The notes under the pieces were generated by a model. The model saw nothing but the letters and a program-made list of their open reading frames with translations. It had not been told where the DNA came from and did no database searches. Of a stretch of 64,000 nt of DNA, positions 55,922-64,000 are shown piece after piece. Position numbers and translations under genes: made by a program. This DNA is from JBCDHN01 sp965224535 (GTDB lineage Bacteria; Verrucomicrobiota; Verrucomicrobiia; Verrucomicrobiales; DEV007). Where the stretch lies: the NCBI GenBank assembly GCA_965224535.1, contig CBDCZR010000032.1:186001-250000 (forward strand). Reading direction: 5' to 3'. How positions within the stretch are numbered: position 1 is the stretch's first letter; every line of letters starts with the position of its first letter.

Positions 55922-57202
55922 ATGCCTCAATCCGCCAAATCTCAAGAACTCTACCAAGCTGCCAAACAAGTCATCCCCGGTGGCGTCAACTCACCGGTGC
56001 GCGCGTTTCGCAACGTCGATGGCGAGCCGTTTTTCGTCGATCGCGCCGATGGGTGCCGAATCTGGGACGTAGACGGCCGCGAGCTGATCGATTACGTGGG
56101 AACCTGGGGCCCGGCCATCCTTGGGCATGCTCCAAAGGTCGTTCTGGATGCCGTGGCGAAGGCGGCGCAGGCCGGGGTCAGTTTCGGCATTCCCAATCCC
56201 TACGAAGTGGAGATGGCGGAGCTGATCGTCGATTGGGTGCCCTCGGTTGAAAAAGTGCGCATGGTCAACAGCGGCACGGAGGCGACGATGACGGCCATTC
56301 GGCTGGCGCGCGGGTTTACGGGGCGCGATTTGGTCGTCAAATTCGTGGGTTGCTACCACGGGCACGTTGATTCGCTGCTGGTGGCGGCGGGCAGCGGCGC
56401 GATGACTCATGGCAAGCCGGATAGCGCCGGTGTTCCGGGCGATTTCGCGGCTCTGACGGTGACGCTGCCGTTCAACGACGAAAACACGGTGCGCCAGGTT
56501 TTTGAAAAGGAGGGCGAGCGGATCGCTGCCGTCATTTTGGAGCCCTATCCGGCCAATGCAGGGCTGATTTTCCCGCGCGCAGGTTACCTGGAGTTTTTGC
56601 GCGAAATCACGAAGCAACACGGCGCGCTCCTCATTTTCGACGAGGTGATGACCGGGTTTCGCCTGGCCAAAGGCGGCGTGCAGGAGCTGACCGGCGTCAC
56701 GCCGGACCTCACCGCGCTGGGCAAAGTCATCGGCGGCGGATTGCCGGTTGGCGCGTTTGGCGGCAAGGCGGAAATCATGGATCACCTGGCGCCGGATGGC
56801 CCCGTTTACCAAGCCGGAACGCTTTCTGGCAATCCGTTGGCCATGGCCGCGGGATTGGCTCAGTTGCGCGAAATCGAGCGCTGCGACGGCTACGCGCAAC
56901 TCGAAGAACTGGGCGCCGCGTTCGAGGCCGGAACCCGCGAAGCGATCGCGAAATCAGGCAAAAACCTGACTTTTCACCGCGTGGGCTCGATGTTCTGCCT
57001 GTTTTTCGCCGAAGGAGAGGTTTGGAGCGTTGACGACGTGAAAAAGGCCGATTTTCCCGCGTTTAACCGCTATTTTTGGGCTTGCCTGGAAAACGGCGTG
57101 TATTTCGCGCCCTCGCAGTACGAGGCCGGATTCATCTCGTTGGCGCACGACGAAACCGCGATCGCGAAAACCGCCGAAGTCGTTTCCAATGCCCTGGGGT
57201 AA
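55922..57202 (+). CDS. hemL: Glutamate-1-semialdehyde 2,1-aminomutase
   Basis: 426 residues. The family signature is complete: QVIPGGVNSPVRAF, NSGTEATMTAIRLAR, CYHGHVDSLLVAAGSGA, LIFDEVMTGFRLA and the PLP lysine Lys268 in ALGKVIGGGLPVGAFGG. The enzyme converts glutamate-1-semialdehyde to 5-aminolevulinate in the C5 route of tetrapyrrole synthesis, in the cytoplasm. hemA is not in the window. The gene ends 145 bp before a compound repeat element. Confidence 0.97.
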   Translation: MPQSAKSQELYQAAKQVIPGGVNSPVRAFRNVDGEPFFVDRADGCRIWDVDGRELIDYVGTWGPAILGHAPKVVLDAVAKAAQAGVSFGIPNPYEVEMAELIVDWVPSVEKVRMVNSGTEATMTAIRLARGFTGRDLVVKFVGCYHGHVDSLLVAAGSGAMTHGKPDSAGVPGDFAALTVTLPFNDENTVRQVFEKEGERIAAVILEPYPANAGLIFPRAGYLEFLREITKQHGALLIFDEVMTGFRLAKGGVQELTGVTPDLTALGKVIGGGLPVGAFGGKAEIMDHLAPDGPVYQAGTLSGNPLAMAAGLAQLREIERCDGYAQLEELGAAFEAGTREAIAKSGKNLTFHRVGSMFCLFFAEGEVWSVDDVKKADFPAFNRYFWACLENGVYFAPSQYEAGFISLAHDETAIAKTAEVVSNALG

Positions 57203-57346
57203 CCGGCTGCCGATGTGTAAGGTGGCCGCTGTTAAAACCGACATTCGACCCTGCAACCGCGACTCCTCTTCTTCCCGATTTTCGGCCTCCTCCTGCCCAA
57301 CAAGCCGCCGTATGGAATGTCGATCGTGCCGCGCAAATCGGGCAGC

Positions 57347-57732
57347 TATTCTGGGCGTCATCACTATTTTCCCCACGACGCCACTGCCGGCCTCGTACCG
57401 GTAGAGCGACGGCCGGCAACCAGAACGCTTCGAAACATCTCCAGCCACCACTGCGCTTGTTGCAGTGGAGCCATGGCGTCATCAATTTTTTCCCTTATGC
57501 CTTGTCGCGTAGCGACAATGTATGGTAGCCGTGGGTTTCAACCCACGGATGGCAGGCGTACAATTGCCCCGTCGCGTAGCGACCGGTTAGGCTGGGTTAA
57601 CCGCGAACCCTAAGCAGTCGCTACGCGACGCATCCGATTTTCCTCCGAGCATCCGTGGGTTAAAACCCACGGCTACCATGCATTGTCGCTACGCGACAGA
57701 CATAAGGGAAAAAATTGATGCCGCTCAGAATC
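57347..57732. repeat. Palindromic REP/BIME-like element, copy 2, with a nested insertion
   Basis: The left end (57347-57363) and right end (57706-57732) match those of copy 1 near 18.2-18.5 kb with a few changes. The middle is the reverse complement of copy 1's middle, with scattered differences. REP-like units: GTAG (57525-57528) with hairpin CCGTGGGTTTCAACCCACGG (57529-57548), and the reverse unit near 57651-57677. Within the left arm a 121-bp block (57364-57484) is inserted, flanked by GGCGTCATCA at 57354-57363 and 57475-57484; it contains its own hairpin CCACTGC/GCAGTGG. The whole sits between hemL and the DegP-like gene. Confidence 0.8.
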
Positions 57733-57848
57733 GTTCGCCAACAACTCGGGGTTGAGGCCGTGGTTCCAAACTACCTGGGTCCCCGCATTGACATTGTTTC
57801 CGCGTTCCCTAGACTTGGACGCTCGTTTCCAACATCCCATCAGACTCT

Positions 57849-59486
57849 ATGCAATTGCCGCAAATCTCGCGAACCTGGCTTGGCCTGACGCTGCCGTTTT
57901 TTCTGCTTGGCTCCGTTTTGGGGCAAGTTTCCGATCCGGAGCCGGCTCCAGCGGAAAATCCCGCCGATCCCGCTAATTCCTCCAATTCCGCTGAAACTCC
58001 GCCGCCTGCTCCCCCGACGCCAGCGCCAACGCCGCCTCAACCGGTTCCGGCGCCGCCCCCGCGGGTTAAAGCGGAGCAATCGCCATTTTCCGCGATCGTC
58101 AGGGTCGAAAACCAGGCCTGGAACCCCAACTACAAGACGCCGTGGAATGCCGGAGGAACCGGCGGCGGCGTGGGGACGGGTTTTCTGGTGGGACCCAACA
58201 AATTCCTCACCAACGCCCATGTGGTGAGCAACAGCCGGCTGCTCTACATCAAAAAAGTCGACGATCCCACGCCGTATGAGGCGGAAATCCTCCACATCGC
58301 CCACGATTGCGATTTGGCGTTGCTGGGGGTGAAGGATTTTTCCGCGTTTGAAGACGTGCAGCCGCTTGATTTCGGCGGAATCCCGGAAATCAACAGCACC
58401 GTCATCGCCGTGGGCTATCCCATCGGCGGTCAGCGCATTTCGGTCACACGCGGGGTGGTTTCGCGCATCGATTTCCGCTCCTACGCCCATTCCGGCGTGG
58501 ATTGGCACCTGGCCGTGCAGGTGGACGCGGCCATTAATCCCGGCAACAGCGGCGGCCCCGTCATTCAGGACGAAAAAGTGGTGGGCGTCGCCTTTCAAGG
58601 CTACAGCGGCAGCGTGGCGCAAAGCACCGGCTACATGATCCCCGTGCCAGTGATTTTCCGCTTTTTGCAGGATGTTCAGGACGGCGAGTACAACTACTAC
58701 CCGGACCTGGCCACCTCCCACTTCAACATCCAGAATCCCGCTCAACGCCAGGCCATGAAGCTGCCGAACGACGGCATTGGCGTGATGGTTAGCTCCTCGG
58801 ACAGCGCGGGTTCAGCCGGCGGAATTCTGAAAACCGGCGACATCATCATCGCCATGGACGGTCACCCGGTCGCCAGCGACGGCTACGTTTCGATCGGCGG
58901 CGCGCGGGTGAACATGAACGAGATCGTGGAGCGCAAGTACGTGGGCGACAAGGTGCGGCTAACCGTGCTTCGCGACAATCAGCGCAAGGAATTTGAGATC
59001 ACGCTCAAGCGCTTTTTGCCCTACCTCATCCAGGCCAACCAATACGACCAGGAAACGCAATTCGTGGTCTTCGCCGGCCTGGTTTTCCAGCCGTTGGACC
59101 GCAATTTGATGAACGCGCACAGCATCAACAACCTGCAAGTGCGCTACCTCTACAATTACTTCAGCGACAAGGAGATTTACAAGGACAAACCCCAAATCGT
59201 CATCCTAACCGACATCCTGCCGGACGAAATCAACACCCACCTTGCGCCTTATCAGCACAAAGTGGTGGATGAAATCAACGGACGCACCATCCGCACCCTC
59301 AAAGACGTCTACGCCGCCCTCTACGAAAACGAGCCGGAGGGCGAATTTCACGTCATTCGGCTCATGGGCGAGGGCCGGCCCGTCGTTTTGGAAAAATCCC
59401 GCATTCAAGCCGCCCAAGAGCGGGTGCGCGCGAAATACAACGTGACCATGGACCATCGCCTGGGCGAGTCGATCATGGGCGAATAA
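57849..59486 (+). CDS. DegP/HtrA-like serine protease with PDZ domains
   Basis: 545 residues. A signal peptide (LGLTLPFFLLGSVLG) and a long Pro-rich spacer (~30-75) precede the protease domain. Triad: His124 in TNAHVV, Asp155 in HDCDLALLG, Ser234 in NPGNSGGPV. A PDZ domain follows (~325-395, GGILKTGDIIIAMDGHPVASDG), then a second, diverged one (~440-510, KVVDEINGRTIRTLKDVYAAL). HtrA proteases degrade or refold misfolded envelope proteins. It is 22 bp from the inactive paralogue, so the two are almost certainly co-transcribed. Confidence 0.88.
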   Translation: MQLPQISRTWLGLTLPFFLLGSVLGQVSDPEPAPAENPADPANSSNSAETPPPAPPTPAPTPPQPVPAPPPRVKAEQSPFSAIVRVENQAWNPNYKTPWNAGGTGGGVGTGFLVGPNKFLTNAHVVSNSRLLYIKKVDDPTPYEAEILHIAHDCDLALLGVKDFSAFEDVQPLDFGGIPEINSTVIAVGYPIGGQRISVTRGVVSRIDFRSYAHSGVDWHLAVQVDAAINPGNSGGPVIQDEKVVGVAFQGYSGSVAQSTGYMIPVPVIFRFLQDVQDGEYNYYPDLATSHFNIQNPAQRQAMKLPNDGIGVMVSSSDSAGSAGGILKTGDIIIAMDGHPVASDGYVSIGGARVNMNEIVERKYVGDKVRLTVLRDNQRKEFEITLKRFLPYLIQANQYDQETQFVVFAGLVFQPLDRNLMNAHSINNLQVRYLYNYFSDKEIYKDKPQIVILTDILPDEINTHLAPYQHKVVDEINGRTIRTLKDVYAALYENEPEGEFHVIRLMGEGRPVVLEKSRIQAAQERVRAKYNVTMDHRLGESIMGE

Positions 59487-59508
59487 CCAAAATTTGGACA
59501 CAACCACC

Positions 59509-61059
59509 ATGGATCGCAATTTTTCTCCCACAAAGCTGGCTTGGCTAACGCCGGTTCTCGCCGCGCTCGCCCTCACGTCGAACTCTTGCCTGGAGCAGGG
59601 GCTTTCGTTCGGCAAATCCGAGAAACAAGCCACCGACGTTGTCGTGGATCTTCCCACCGCGGCCACCTCCGTCGTGCGGGTCAACGCCACCAACCAGGGC
59701 TACAACTTCATCCGCCCCTGGGAAAAGGTGAACCCCATCACCCGCAAGGGCCTGGGAGCCGTCCTCCCCAACAAGCGCGTCCTGGTGACCGCGGAATTGG
59801 TCGCGGACAACACCTACATCGAGCTGGAAAAGGCCGACACCGGCGAAAAAACGCCCGCCCGCGTCGTGGGGCGCGATTACGAGGTCAACCTGGCCCTTTT
59901 GGCCCCTGAAGCCGAAGATTCCCCGTTTCTCGACGACATGGAGCCGCTGGAAATCGACCTGAGCGTCGTTGCCGGCGACGAACTGGAAGTGTGGCAACTG
60001 GAAGACAACGGCACCCCGGCCTCCACCTTCGGGACGGTGATGAAAGCCTCGGTCGGGCGCTACTTTGTGGATGGATCCTACTTTCTCAACTACGTGATGC
60101 GCGGCTCCCTGCAATACCGCGCCGGCAGCTTCACGTTGCCAGTGGTCAAACGCGGAAAACTGGTCGGCATGCTGCTCAGCTACAGCTCCAAGGAGCAAAC
60201 CAGCGACATCATCTCCGCTCCCATCATCAAGCACTTCGTCGATGACCTGGGCGACGGCCAGTACGACGGTTTCCCCAACCTCGGCCTCAGCTACGCCCCC
60301 ACCCTGGACGAACAATTGCGCAAATTCGCCAAGCTCGATGGCCACGAGGGCGGAATCTACGTGCGAAGGGTCGCCGAAGACGGTTCCGCCAAGGCCGGCG
60401 GCCTGTTGGAAGGCGACGTCATCCTGGAAGTGGGCGGCCACCCCATCGACAGCCGCGGCAACTACGATCACCCCAAATACGGCAAGCTCAATTTCAGCCA
60501 CCTCGTGCGCGGCGAGCCGGAAGTCGGCGAAGTCGTCCCGCTCAAGCTCATCCGCGACGGCCAGTTGCAGGAGCGCGAGCTGACCCTGCTGCGCAAAGAG
60601 CCGGAAGACTACCTGATCGACCCCTACATGTTCGACCGCGGCCCGCGCTTTCTCATCCTGGGCGGCATCATCTTCCAGGAACTAACGCTGCCCTACCTCA
60701 AGGCCTGGGGCGACAACTGGGCCACCCGCGCCCCGTTCAGACTCGTCCACGCCCACGCCCACCAAGACGTCTACGAGGAAGAAGGCCGGGAAAAGCTCGT
60801 CATCCTCAGCGCGGTCATTCTCAGCCCCAGCACCGTTGGTTACGACCAAGTCAACAACGCCATCGTCACCAGCGTCAACGACCGGAAAATCGGCACCATC
60901 CAAGATCTGAAACAAGCGCTGGAATCACCCACCGACGGCATCCACAAAATCGAGTTCGACGACTTTCCGCGCATCATCTACGTGGACGCCGCCGCCGCCG
61001 ACGCCAGCAACGCCCACTTCCAGCAACTCGGCATCGCGGAGTTGGAGCGGCTGCAATAA
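59509..61059 (+). CDS. Inactive HtrA-like paralogue (pseudoprotease) with PDZ domains
   Basis: 516 residues from the ATG at 59509. It shows the same order of domains as the preceding protease, but all three catalytic positions differ: the His region reads VTAELV (Glu96), the Asp region DYEVNLALL (Asn127) and the Ser loop GSFTLPVV (Phe207). PDZ-like domains remain (~275-360, GGLLEGDVILEVGGHPID and ~430-490, NNAIVTSVNDRKIGTIQDLKQAL). A possible lipidated Cys27 (SNSC) would tether it to the outer membrane. It may be a regulator, scaffold or substrate adaptor of the active protease. Confidence 0.8.
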   Translation: MDRNFSPTKLAWLTPVLAALALTSNSCLEQGLSFGKSEKQATDVVVDLPTAATSVVRVNATNQGYNFIRPWEKVNPITRKGLGAVLPNKRVLVTAELVADNTYIELEKADTGEKTPARVVGRDYEVNLALLAPEAEDSPFLDDMEPLEIDLSVVAGDELEVWQLEDNGTPASTFGTVMKASVGRYFVDGSYFLNYVMRGSLQYRAGSFTLPVVKRGKLVGMLLSYSSKEQTSDIISAPIIKHFVDDLGDGQYDGFPNLGLSYAPTLDEQLRKFAKLDGHEGGIYVRRVAEDGSAKAGGLLEGDVILEVGGHPIDSRGNYDHPKYGKLNFSHLVRGEPEVGEVVPLKLIRDGQLQERELTLLRKEPEDYLIDPYMFDRGPRFLILGGIIFQELTLPYLKAWGDNWATRAPFRLVHAHAHQDVYEEEGREKLVILSAVILSPSTVGYDQVNNAIVTSVNDRKIGTIQDLKQALESPTDGIHKIEFDDFPRIIYVDAAAADASNAHFQQLGIAELERLQ

Positions 61060-61154
61060 ACCGCGGACTGCACGATAGTCCGTGCCGCAAAACGTCCCCG
61101 GTTCCTCGCCGTCATCCGATTGACGCTGCCCGTTGCGTGTGCTAACGCAGCCAC

Positions 61155-61538
61155 ATGAATGAGGCACTCGAGTGGATCGCCAATGGCTGGAAGGCGGCAT
61201 CGCCCGCGCGGGAATGGATCGTGGCCCATCCGCTGGAAACAGGAGCCGGTGCAGGCCTCCTCGCGCTCATCGCCGTCGCGCTGTTGGTAACTCGCGGCCG
61301 CCGGCCAAAATCGCCGGCTGCTCCCGTGCACTCTCCCGGCTCCCGGGCGGATTCCGGCGAAAACGCTGACTCGATCTTCATCTCGCATTCCAACGAGGAT
61401 GACCCCGTCGTCAAAACCCTCCGCCAACTGCTCGAAGACCGCGGCTACGTGGTGAAGGAAGACGCCACGGCCTTCGATTTCAATGGGCCGTTCCCGCGGT
61501 TTAGTTTGGAAATCTGTATTCTTCCCAAACAAAAATAA
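61155..61538 (+). CDS. Membrane-anchored TIR domain, truncated after its first strands
   Basis: 127 residues. The N-terminus has one membrane helix (~32-47, AGLLALIAVALLV) and a basic flank. The TIR domain starts at SIFISHSNEDD and runs through KTLRQLLEDRGYVVKEDATAFDFNG, then ends abruptly with an unrelated tail (RFSLEICILPKQK). The catalytic half of TIR is missing. The 5' part is repeated at ~90% identity (by eye) in the TIR-CHAT gene at 62334-62447. Best read as the cut-off front of a former TIR-CHAT gene. Confidence 0.75.
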   Translation: MNEALEWIANGWKAASPAREWIVAHPLETGAGAGLLALIAVALLVTRGRRPKSPAAPVHSPGSRADSGENADSIFISHSNEDDPVVKTLRQLLEDRGYVVKEDATAFDFNGPFPRFSLEICILPKQK

Positions 61539-61603
61539 TGCAGACCAACGATTGAAAAGTAGAGTGGCAAGACCAACCTCTTACATCCACCAAAAACAGA
61601 AAA

Positions 61604-62209
61604 ATGAATTTAGGGCTAATTACCGAAAGTGTGAATATCCACATGGAGGGATCATTTGATTGCCAACTGCACAAAAAGATCGAAACGGAAATTCAGTCTT
61701 TCATTGAGAAGAACTGCAACGAAGTAAACTCGAACGTCGCTTGCAAGGACGGATCTTTACTTCTCTTGGTCGATGTGGTTCGAGAGATAGGAGTTGGGCC
61801 CAGCAAAGAACCTGGTGAATTGGCTTGGCAGGTTTTTGTGGATTGGGGTGGCCAAATTGTTGGAGCAATTGCGGTAGTTTTTTTGGGGTTTGTACTCGCA
61901 AGTAAAAAGAAAAGGAAAGCGAGAGGGGAGCCGCAATCCATCACCAATCATCAAGATTTCGAGATCCTTGAGGCATCGCATAAGTTGGGAAACTTTGGTG
62001 GAAACCGGGCGGAAAGCCTGGCTGAGAGCCTCGGAACGCAATTGATGAAGGAACCGGACTTTCGCAGGATGTTAAATGATTGCGGGGAAATCAGCATTAC
62101 AATCGAAATTACTTCGAGCTTAAAATCACCTGACGGCCACGAGTTCAATAATGCTGCGAAGATTTCCATCACGGATCAGGATGGAGAAGCTCGTACGTCA
62201 CTTGAGTAA
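61604..62209 (+). CDS. Small single-pass membrane protein, candidate TIR-CHAT partner
   Basis: 201 residues, ATG at 61604. Residues ~1-65 form a soluble alpha/beta segment (VNIHMEGSFDCQLHKKIETE, DGSLLLLVDVV); a membrane helix is at ~75-103 (GQIVGAIAVVFLGFVLASKKKRK); the C-terminal ~95 residues are charged. The N-terminal pattern resembles bacterial effector-associated or TRADD-N-like adaptor domains, but this is only a likeness. The gene is clearly AT-richer than its surroundings and overlaps the TIR-CHAT start by 29 bp. Confidence 0.6.
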   Translation: MNLGLITESVNIHMEGSFDCQLHKKIETEIQSFIEKNCNEVNSNVACKDGSLLLLVDVVREIGVGPSKEPGELAWQVFVDWGGQIVGAIAVVFLGFVLASKKKRKARGEPQSITNHQDFEILEASHKLGNFGGNRAESLAESLGTQLMKEPDFRRMLNDCGEISITIEITSSLKSPDGHEFNNAAKISITDQDGEARTSLE

Positions 62210-64000
62210 AGACGATCAACAGAACCAGAAGCGCCCTCTTGGGTTTTTGAGGCAGCTTCTTGAGAGAACGAAGTCGATCGAAGGCAATCGAAAGGAAGGA
62301 TTGTCGATTGATCGAAGGAACTGCCAAACAGTCTATATTTCGCATAGTAACGCAGATGACCCCGTGGTAAAAACCCTCCGCCAACTGCTTGAAGACCGCG
62401 GATACTTAGTGAAGGAAGACGCCACGGCATTCGATTTCAATTCGCCGTTCCCGCCCCAGATTCGATCCTTCATTGATAAGGCCAAGGCAACGATTGTCGT
62501 CGTTAGCCAGGATTCCGCGGAATCGCCCTGGGTCAAAGCGGAGATTGATTACGCCTCCAGGCAGGAGGGCCATACGGTCGTTCCGCTCCTTCTGCTGGAA
62601 AAGGGTTCCCCGAATCACATCCGGGACGTGTTCCAGCTCGAAAAACTCCATCCCGGGATGAAACTGGAGGACTTCCCGCCTACCAAAATCGCCGTTCGCG
62701 TCCCCGGCGATCCTCCGCGCTTGAGCGAGGCCGTTGGCGAACTCGTGGCCCGCATCGAGGGCCAAAGCTACGATCCCGGCGATGCGCCGGAAGCCCGCGA
62801 GGTCTCCGATCTCGCTGACCTGGTGCTCGAGCTTTCCGCCCCGGAGATGAAGCTCGTGAAGTCGAAGGAAGGCGCGGAGGTGCTGCGGCCCGTGGCCACG
62901 GCGCAGCTCGTCTATCATCCGCCGCGCAGCGCCTCAAGGAGCGTGGACACTCCTGTCCACGACGGAGACTCCCGCGAAGCCGGCGGACAAGAGTGTCCGC
63001 CCTCCTTGAAGAGCCCCGAATTCCAATTCGTAGCCCCGCTGGGCAAGGTCGAGGCGAGCGACCTGCGTTTCTACCTGGAGCGCTACCTCATCACGCCGTT
63101 CGGCGAGTTCACCAAGCGCAAGGAGCGAATCGAGGCGCAATTCCCGGAATGGGGCGGCGATCTCTACGACGCGCTGTTGCCGGACGAACCGAAACACGCC
63201 GCCGTCATCGAAAAATGGCAGGAGCACATCGCCGATCAGCGCCGTTTCACCATCCAAGCGCCGAAAGCGCCCCGCCGCGTCGCCGAAAAAGAGACCGATC
63301 CGCAAAATTCCGAGGCCACCGCCGAAATCCTGGCTCTTCCCTGGGAACTGATCCACGACGGCCAAACCTTCCTCTTTCTCGACGGCAAGGGCGTCCGCGT
63401 CCGGCGCGCCCTGCCCGGCGCCCGCAAACCGCCGAAACCGAAGCCGGAGCACCTCAAACCGCCCTTGCGCGTGCTCATCGTCTGCTCCCGGCCGGAGGAC
63501 GACTCCGCCGGCTACATCGACCACCGCGTTTCCGTCCGCCCGCTTATCGAGGCGCTCAATTCCCTCGGCGAACTGGCCACCTACCACGTCCTTGCGCCCG
63601 CCACCTTCAAGAATCTGCAAACCACCCTGCAAAACGCCCTCAACGACGACAAACCCTACCACATCGTCCATTTCGACGGCCACGGTGTGTTTCGCAAATC
63701 GCAGAAATCCGGCGCTGGCGGGTTGGGGATGCTCGTTTTCGAAGCGGAAGATGAAAGTTCGCATTGCCGATCTAGCGAATTGGTTGGAGCCGACCGATTT
63801 GCAGCCGAATTGGCAAATCAAGGAATACAATTGTTCTTTCTTGAAGCTTGTGAGTCTGCGGAAGGTGACCGCAAAACCATGGTTTCGGCGGCAGCTGGTT
63901 TTTTGAGGGCTGGAGTTCAATCAGTCGCCGCTATGAGCAACACCGTGCTGGTTGAAACCGCGCGCCAATTTACCAGCGTGTTTTACACGGAGTTGGTCGA
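62181..64000 (+). CDS. TIR-CHAT fusion protein (partial, runs off the window)
   Basis: At least 606 residues; the frame from ATG 62181 is open to base 64000. TIR domain at ~51-185 (VYISHSNADDPVVK, FPPQIRSFIDKAKATIVVVS, WVKAEI with probable catalytic Glu121). The linker (~185-400) includes a 26-residue stretch encoded by a hairpin repeat (residues 252-277). The CHAT caspase-like domain follows from ~390: LPWELIHDGQTFLFLDGKGV, His501 in HFDGHG, Cys557 in FLEACESAEGD, VAAMSNTVLVETARQF. TIR enzymes usually cleave NAD+, CHAT proteases cut proteins; together they suggest a suicide-type immune effector. Translationally coupled to the gene before it. Confidence 0.85.
   Translation, partial: MEKLVRHLSKDDQQNQKRPLGFLRQLLERTKSIEGNRKEGLSIDRRNCQTVYISHSNADDPVVKTLRQLLEDRGYLVKEDATAFDFNSPFPPQIRSFIDKAKATIVVVSQDSAESPWVKAEIDYASRQEGHTVVPLLLLEKGSPNHIRDVFQLEKLHPGMKLEDFPPTKIAVRVPGDPPRLSEAVGELVARIEGQSYDPGDAPEAREVSDLADLVLELSAPEMKLVKSKEGAEVLRPVATAQLVYHPPRSASRSVDTPVHDGDSREAGGQECPPSLKSPEFQFVAPLGKVEASDLRFYLERYLITPFGEFTKRKERIEAQFPEWGGDLYDALLPDEPKHAAVIEKWQEHIADQRRFTIQAPKAPRRVAEKETDPQNSEATAEILALPWELIHDGQTFLFLDGKGVRVRRALPGARKPPKPKPEHLKPPLRVLIVCSRPEDDSAGYIDHRVSVRPLIEALNSLGELATYHVLAPATFKNLQTTLQNALNDDKPYHIVHFDGHGVFRKSQKSGAGGLGMLVFEAEDESSHCRSSELVGADRFAAELANQGIQLFFLEACESAEGDRKTMVSAAAGFLRAGVQSVAAMSNTVLVETARQFTSVFYTELV
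62934..63009 (+). repeat. 76-bp double-hairpin repeat inside the TIR-CHAT gene
   Basis: Outer inverted repeat TCAAGGAG (62934-62941) and CTCCTTGA (63002-63009). Inside, two hairpins: GTGGACA/TGTCCAC (62943-62949, 62954-62960) and GGCGGACA/TGTCCGCC (62982-62989, 62994-63001). It reads through in frame as a Gly/Ser/Pro-rich linker (62934-63011). It is REP-doublet-like but different from the GTAG elements near 18 kb and 57 kb. Confidence 0.75.

Noticed and set aside
61371..62450. CRISPR-like repeat idea for the doubled TIR segment
   Set aside because: There are only two long diverged coding copies; no short regular repeat with spacers was seen anywhere in the window.

Overview
The window is a GC-rich bacterial chromosome segment, most likely from the phylum Verrucomicrobiota (inferred, no 16S here). 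The basis is the gene mix: a DUF4838 glycoside-hydrolase-like protein, secreted PQQ-type propellers, a two-component-propeller hybrid kinase, a cytochrome c/FG-GAP lipoprotein, DUF3500 and DUF993 proteins, a CE15-like esterase, and housekeeping genes (rpoB, rpoC, gyrB, queA, hemL, glnB). Most starts lack a clear Shine-Dalgarno. The envelope proteins (many signal peptides, several lipoproteins, an outer-membrane efflux factor) indicate a diderm cell. No rRNA, tRNA or CRISPR array was recognised.

Layout. 1-8 kb: the end of a TctA transporter, a BamE/SH3-like secreted protein, a NodT efflux lipoprotein, a DUF993 aldolase-like enzyme, a secreted trypsin-like protease, an AEC carrier and a frameshifted MgtE. 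8-18 kb: the DUF4838 protein, a large PQQ propeller, and an envelope run (PD40 propeller, cell-wall amidase, TPR protein) whose last two junctions overlap. 18-22 kb: a 300-bp palindromic repeat element, queA, a glycosyltransferase fused to a barrel-like domain, an L,D-transpeptidase and a small Cys-rich lipoprotein. 22-31 kb: rpoC and rpoB separated by a four-helix-bundle (S23) gene. 31-42 kb: a pilin-like protein, a UbiA-family prenyltransferase, two large proteins of unknown function, a VIT/vWA protein with a multiply frameshifted tail, and glnB behind a sigma-54-like promoter. 42-51 kb: a 1436-residue hybrid histidine kinase, the cytochrome c lipoprotein and gyrB. 51-57 kb: DUF3500, a CE15-like esterase, a MarR regulator with a perfect 30-bp palindrome upstream and an overlapping PQQ-propeller gene, then hemL. 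57-61 kb: a second copy of the palindromic element, then a DegP-like protease followed by a paralogue that lacks all three catalytic residues.

61.1-64 kb is the most unusual part. A truncated membrane-TIR gene, an AT-rich small membrane-protein gene and a TIR-CHAT fusion (open to the window end) lie in tandem. The 5' part of the TIR domain is present twice, flanking the AT-rich segment, and the TIR-CHAT linker contains an in-frame 76-bp double-hairpin repeat. This looks like an immune or cell-suicide effector locus remodelled by domain exchange.

The coding sequence suggests five single-base insertions in two genes (mgtE and the VIT protein), every one shifting the frame the same way. These may be real decay or sequence errors. 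Starts were chosen from signal peptides and overlaps and are uncertain where stated.
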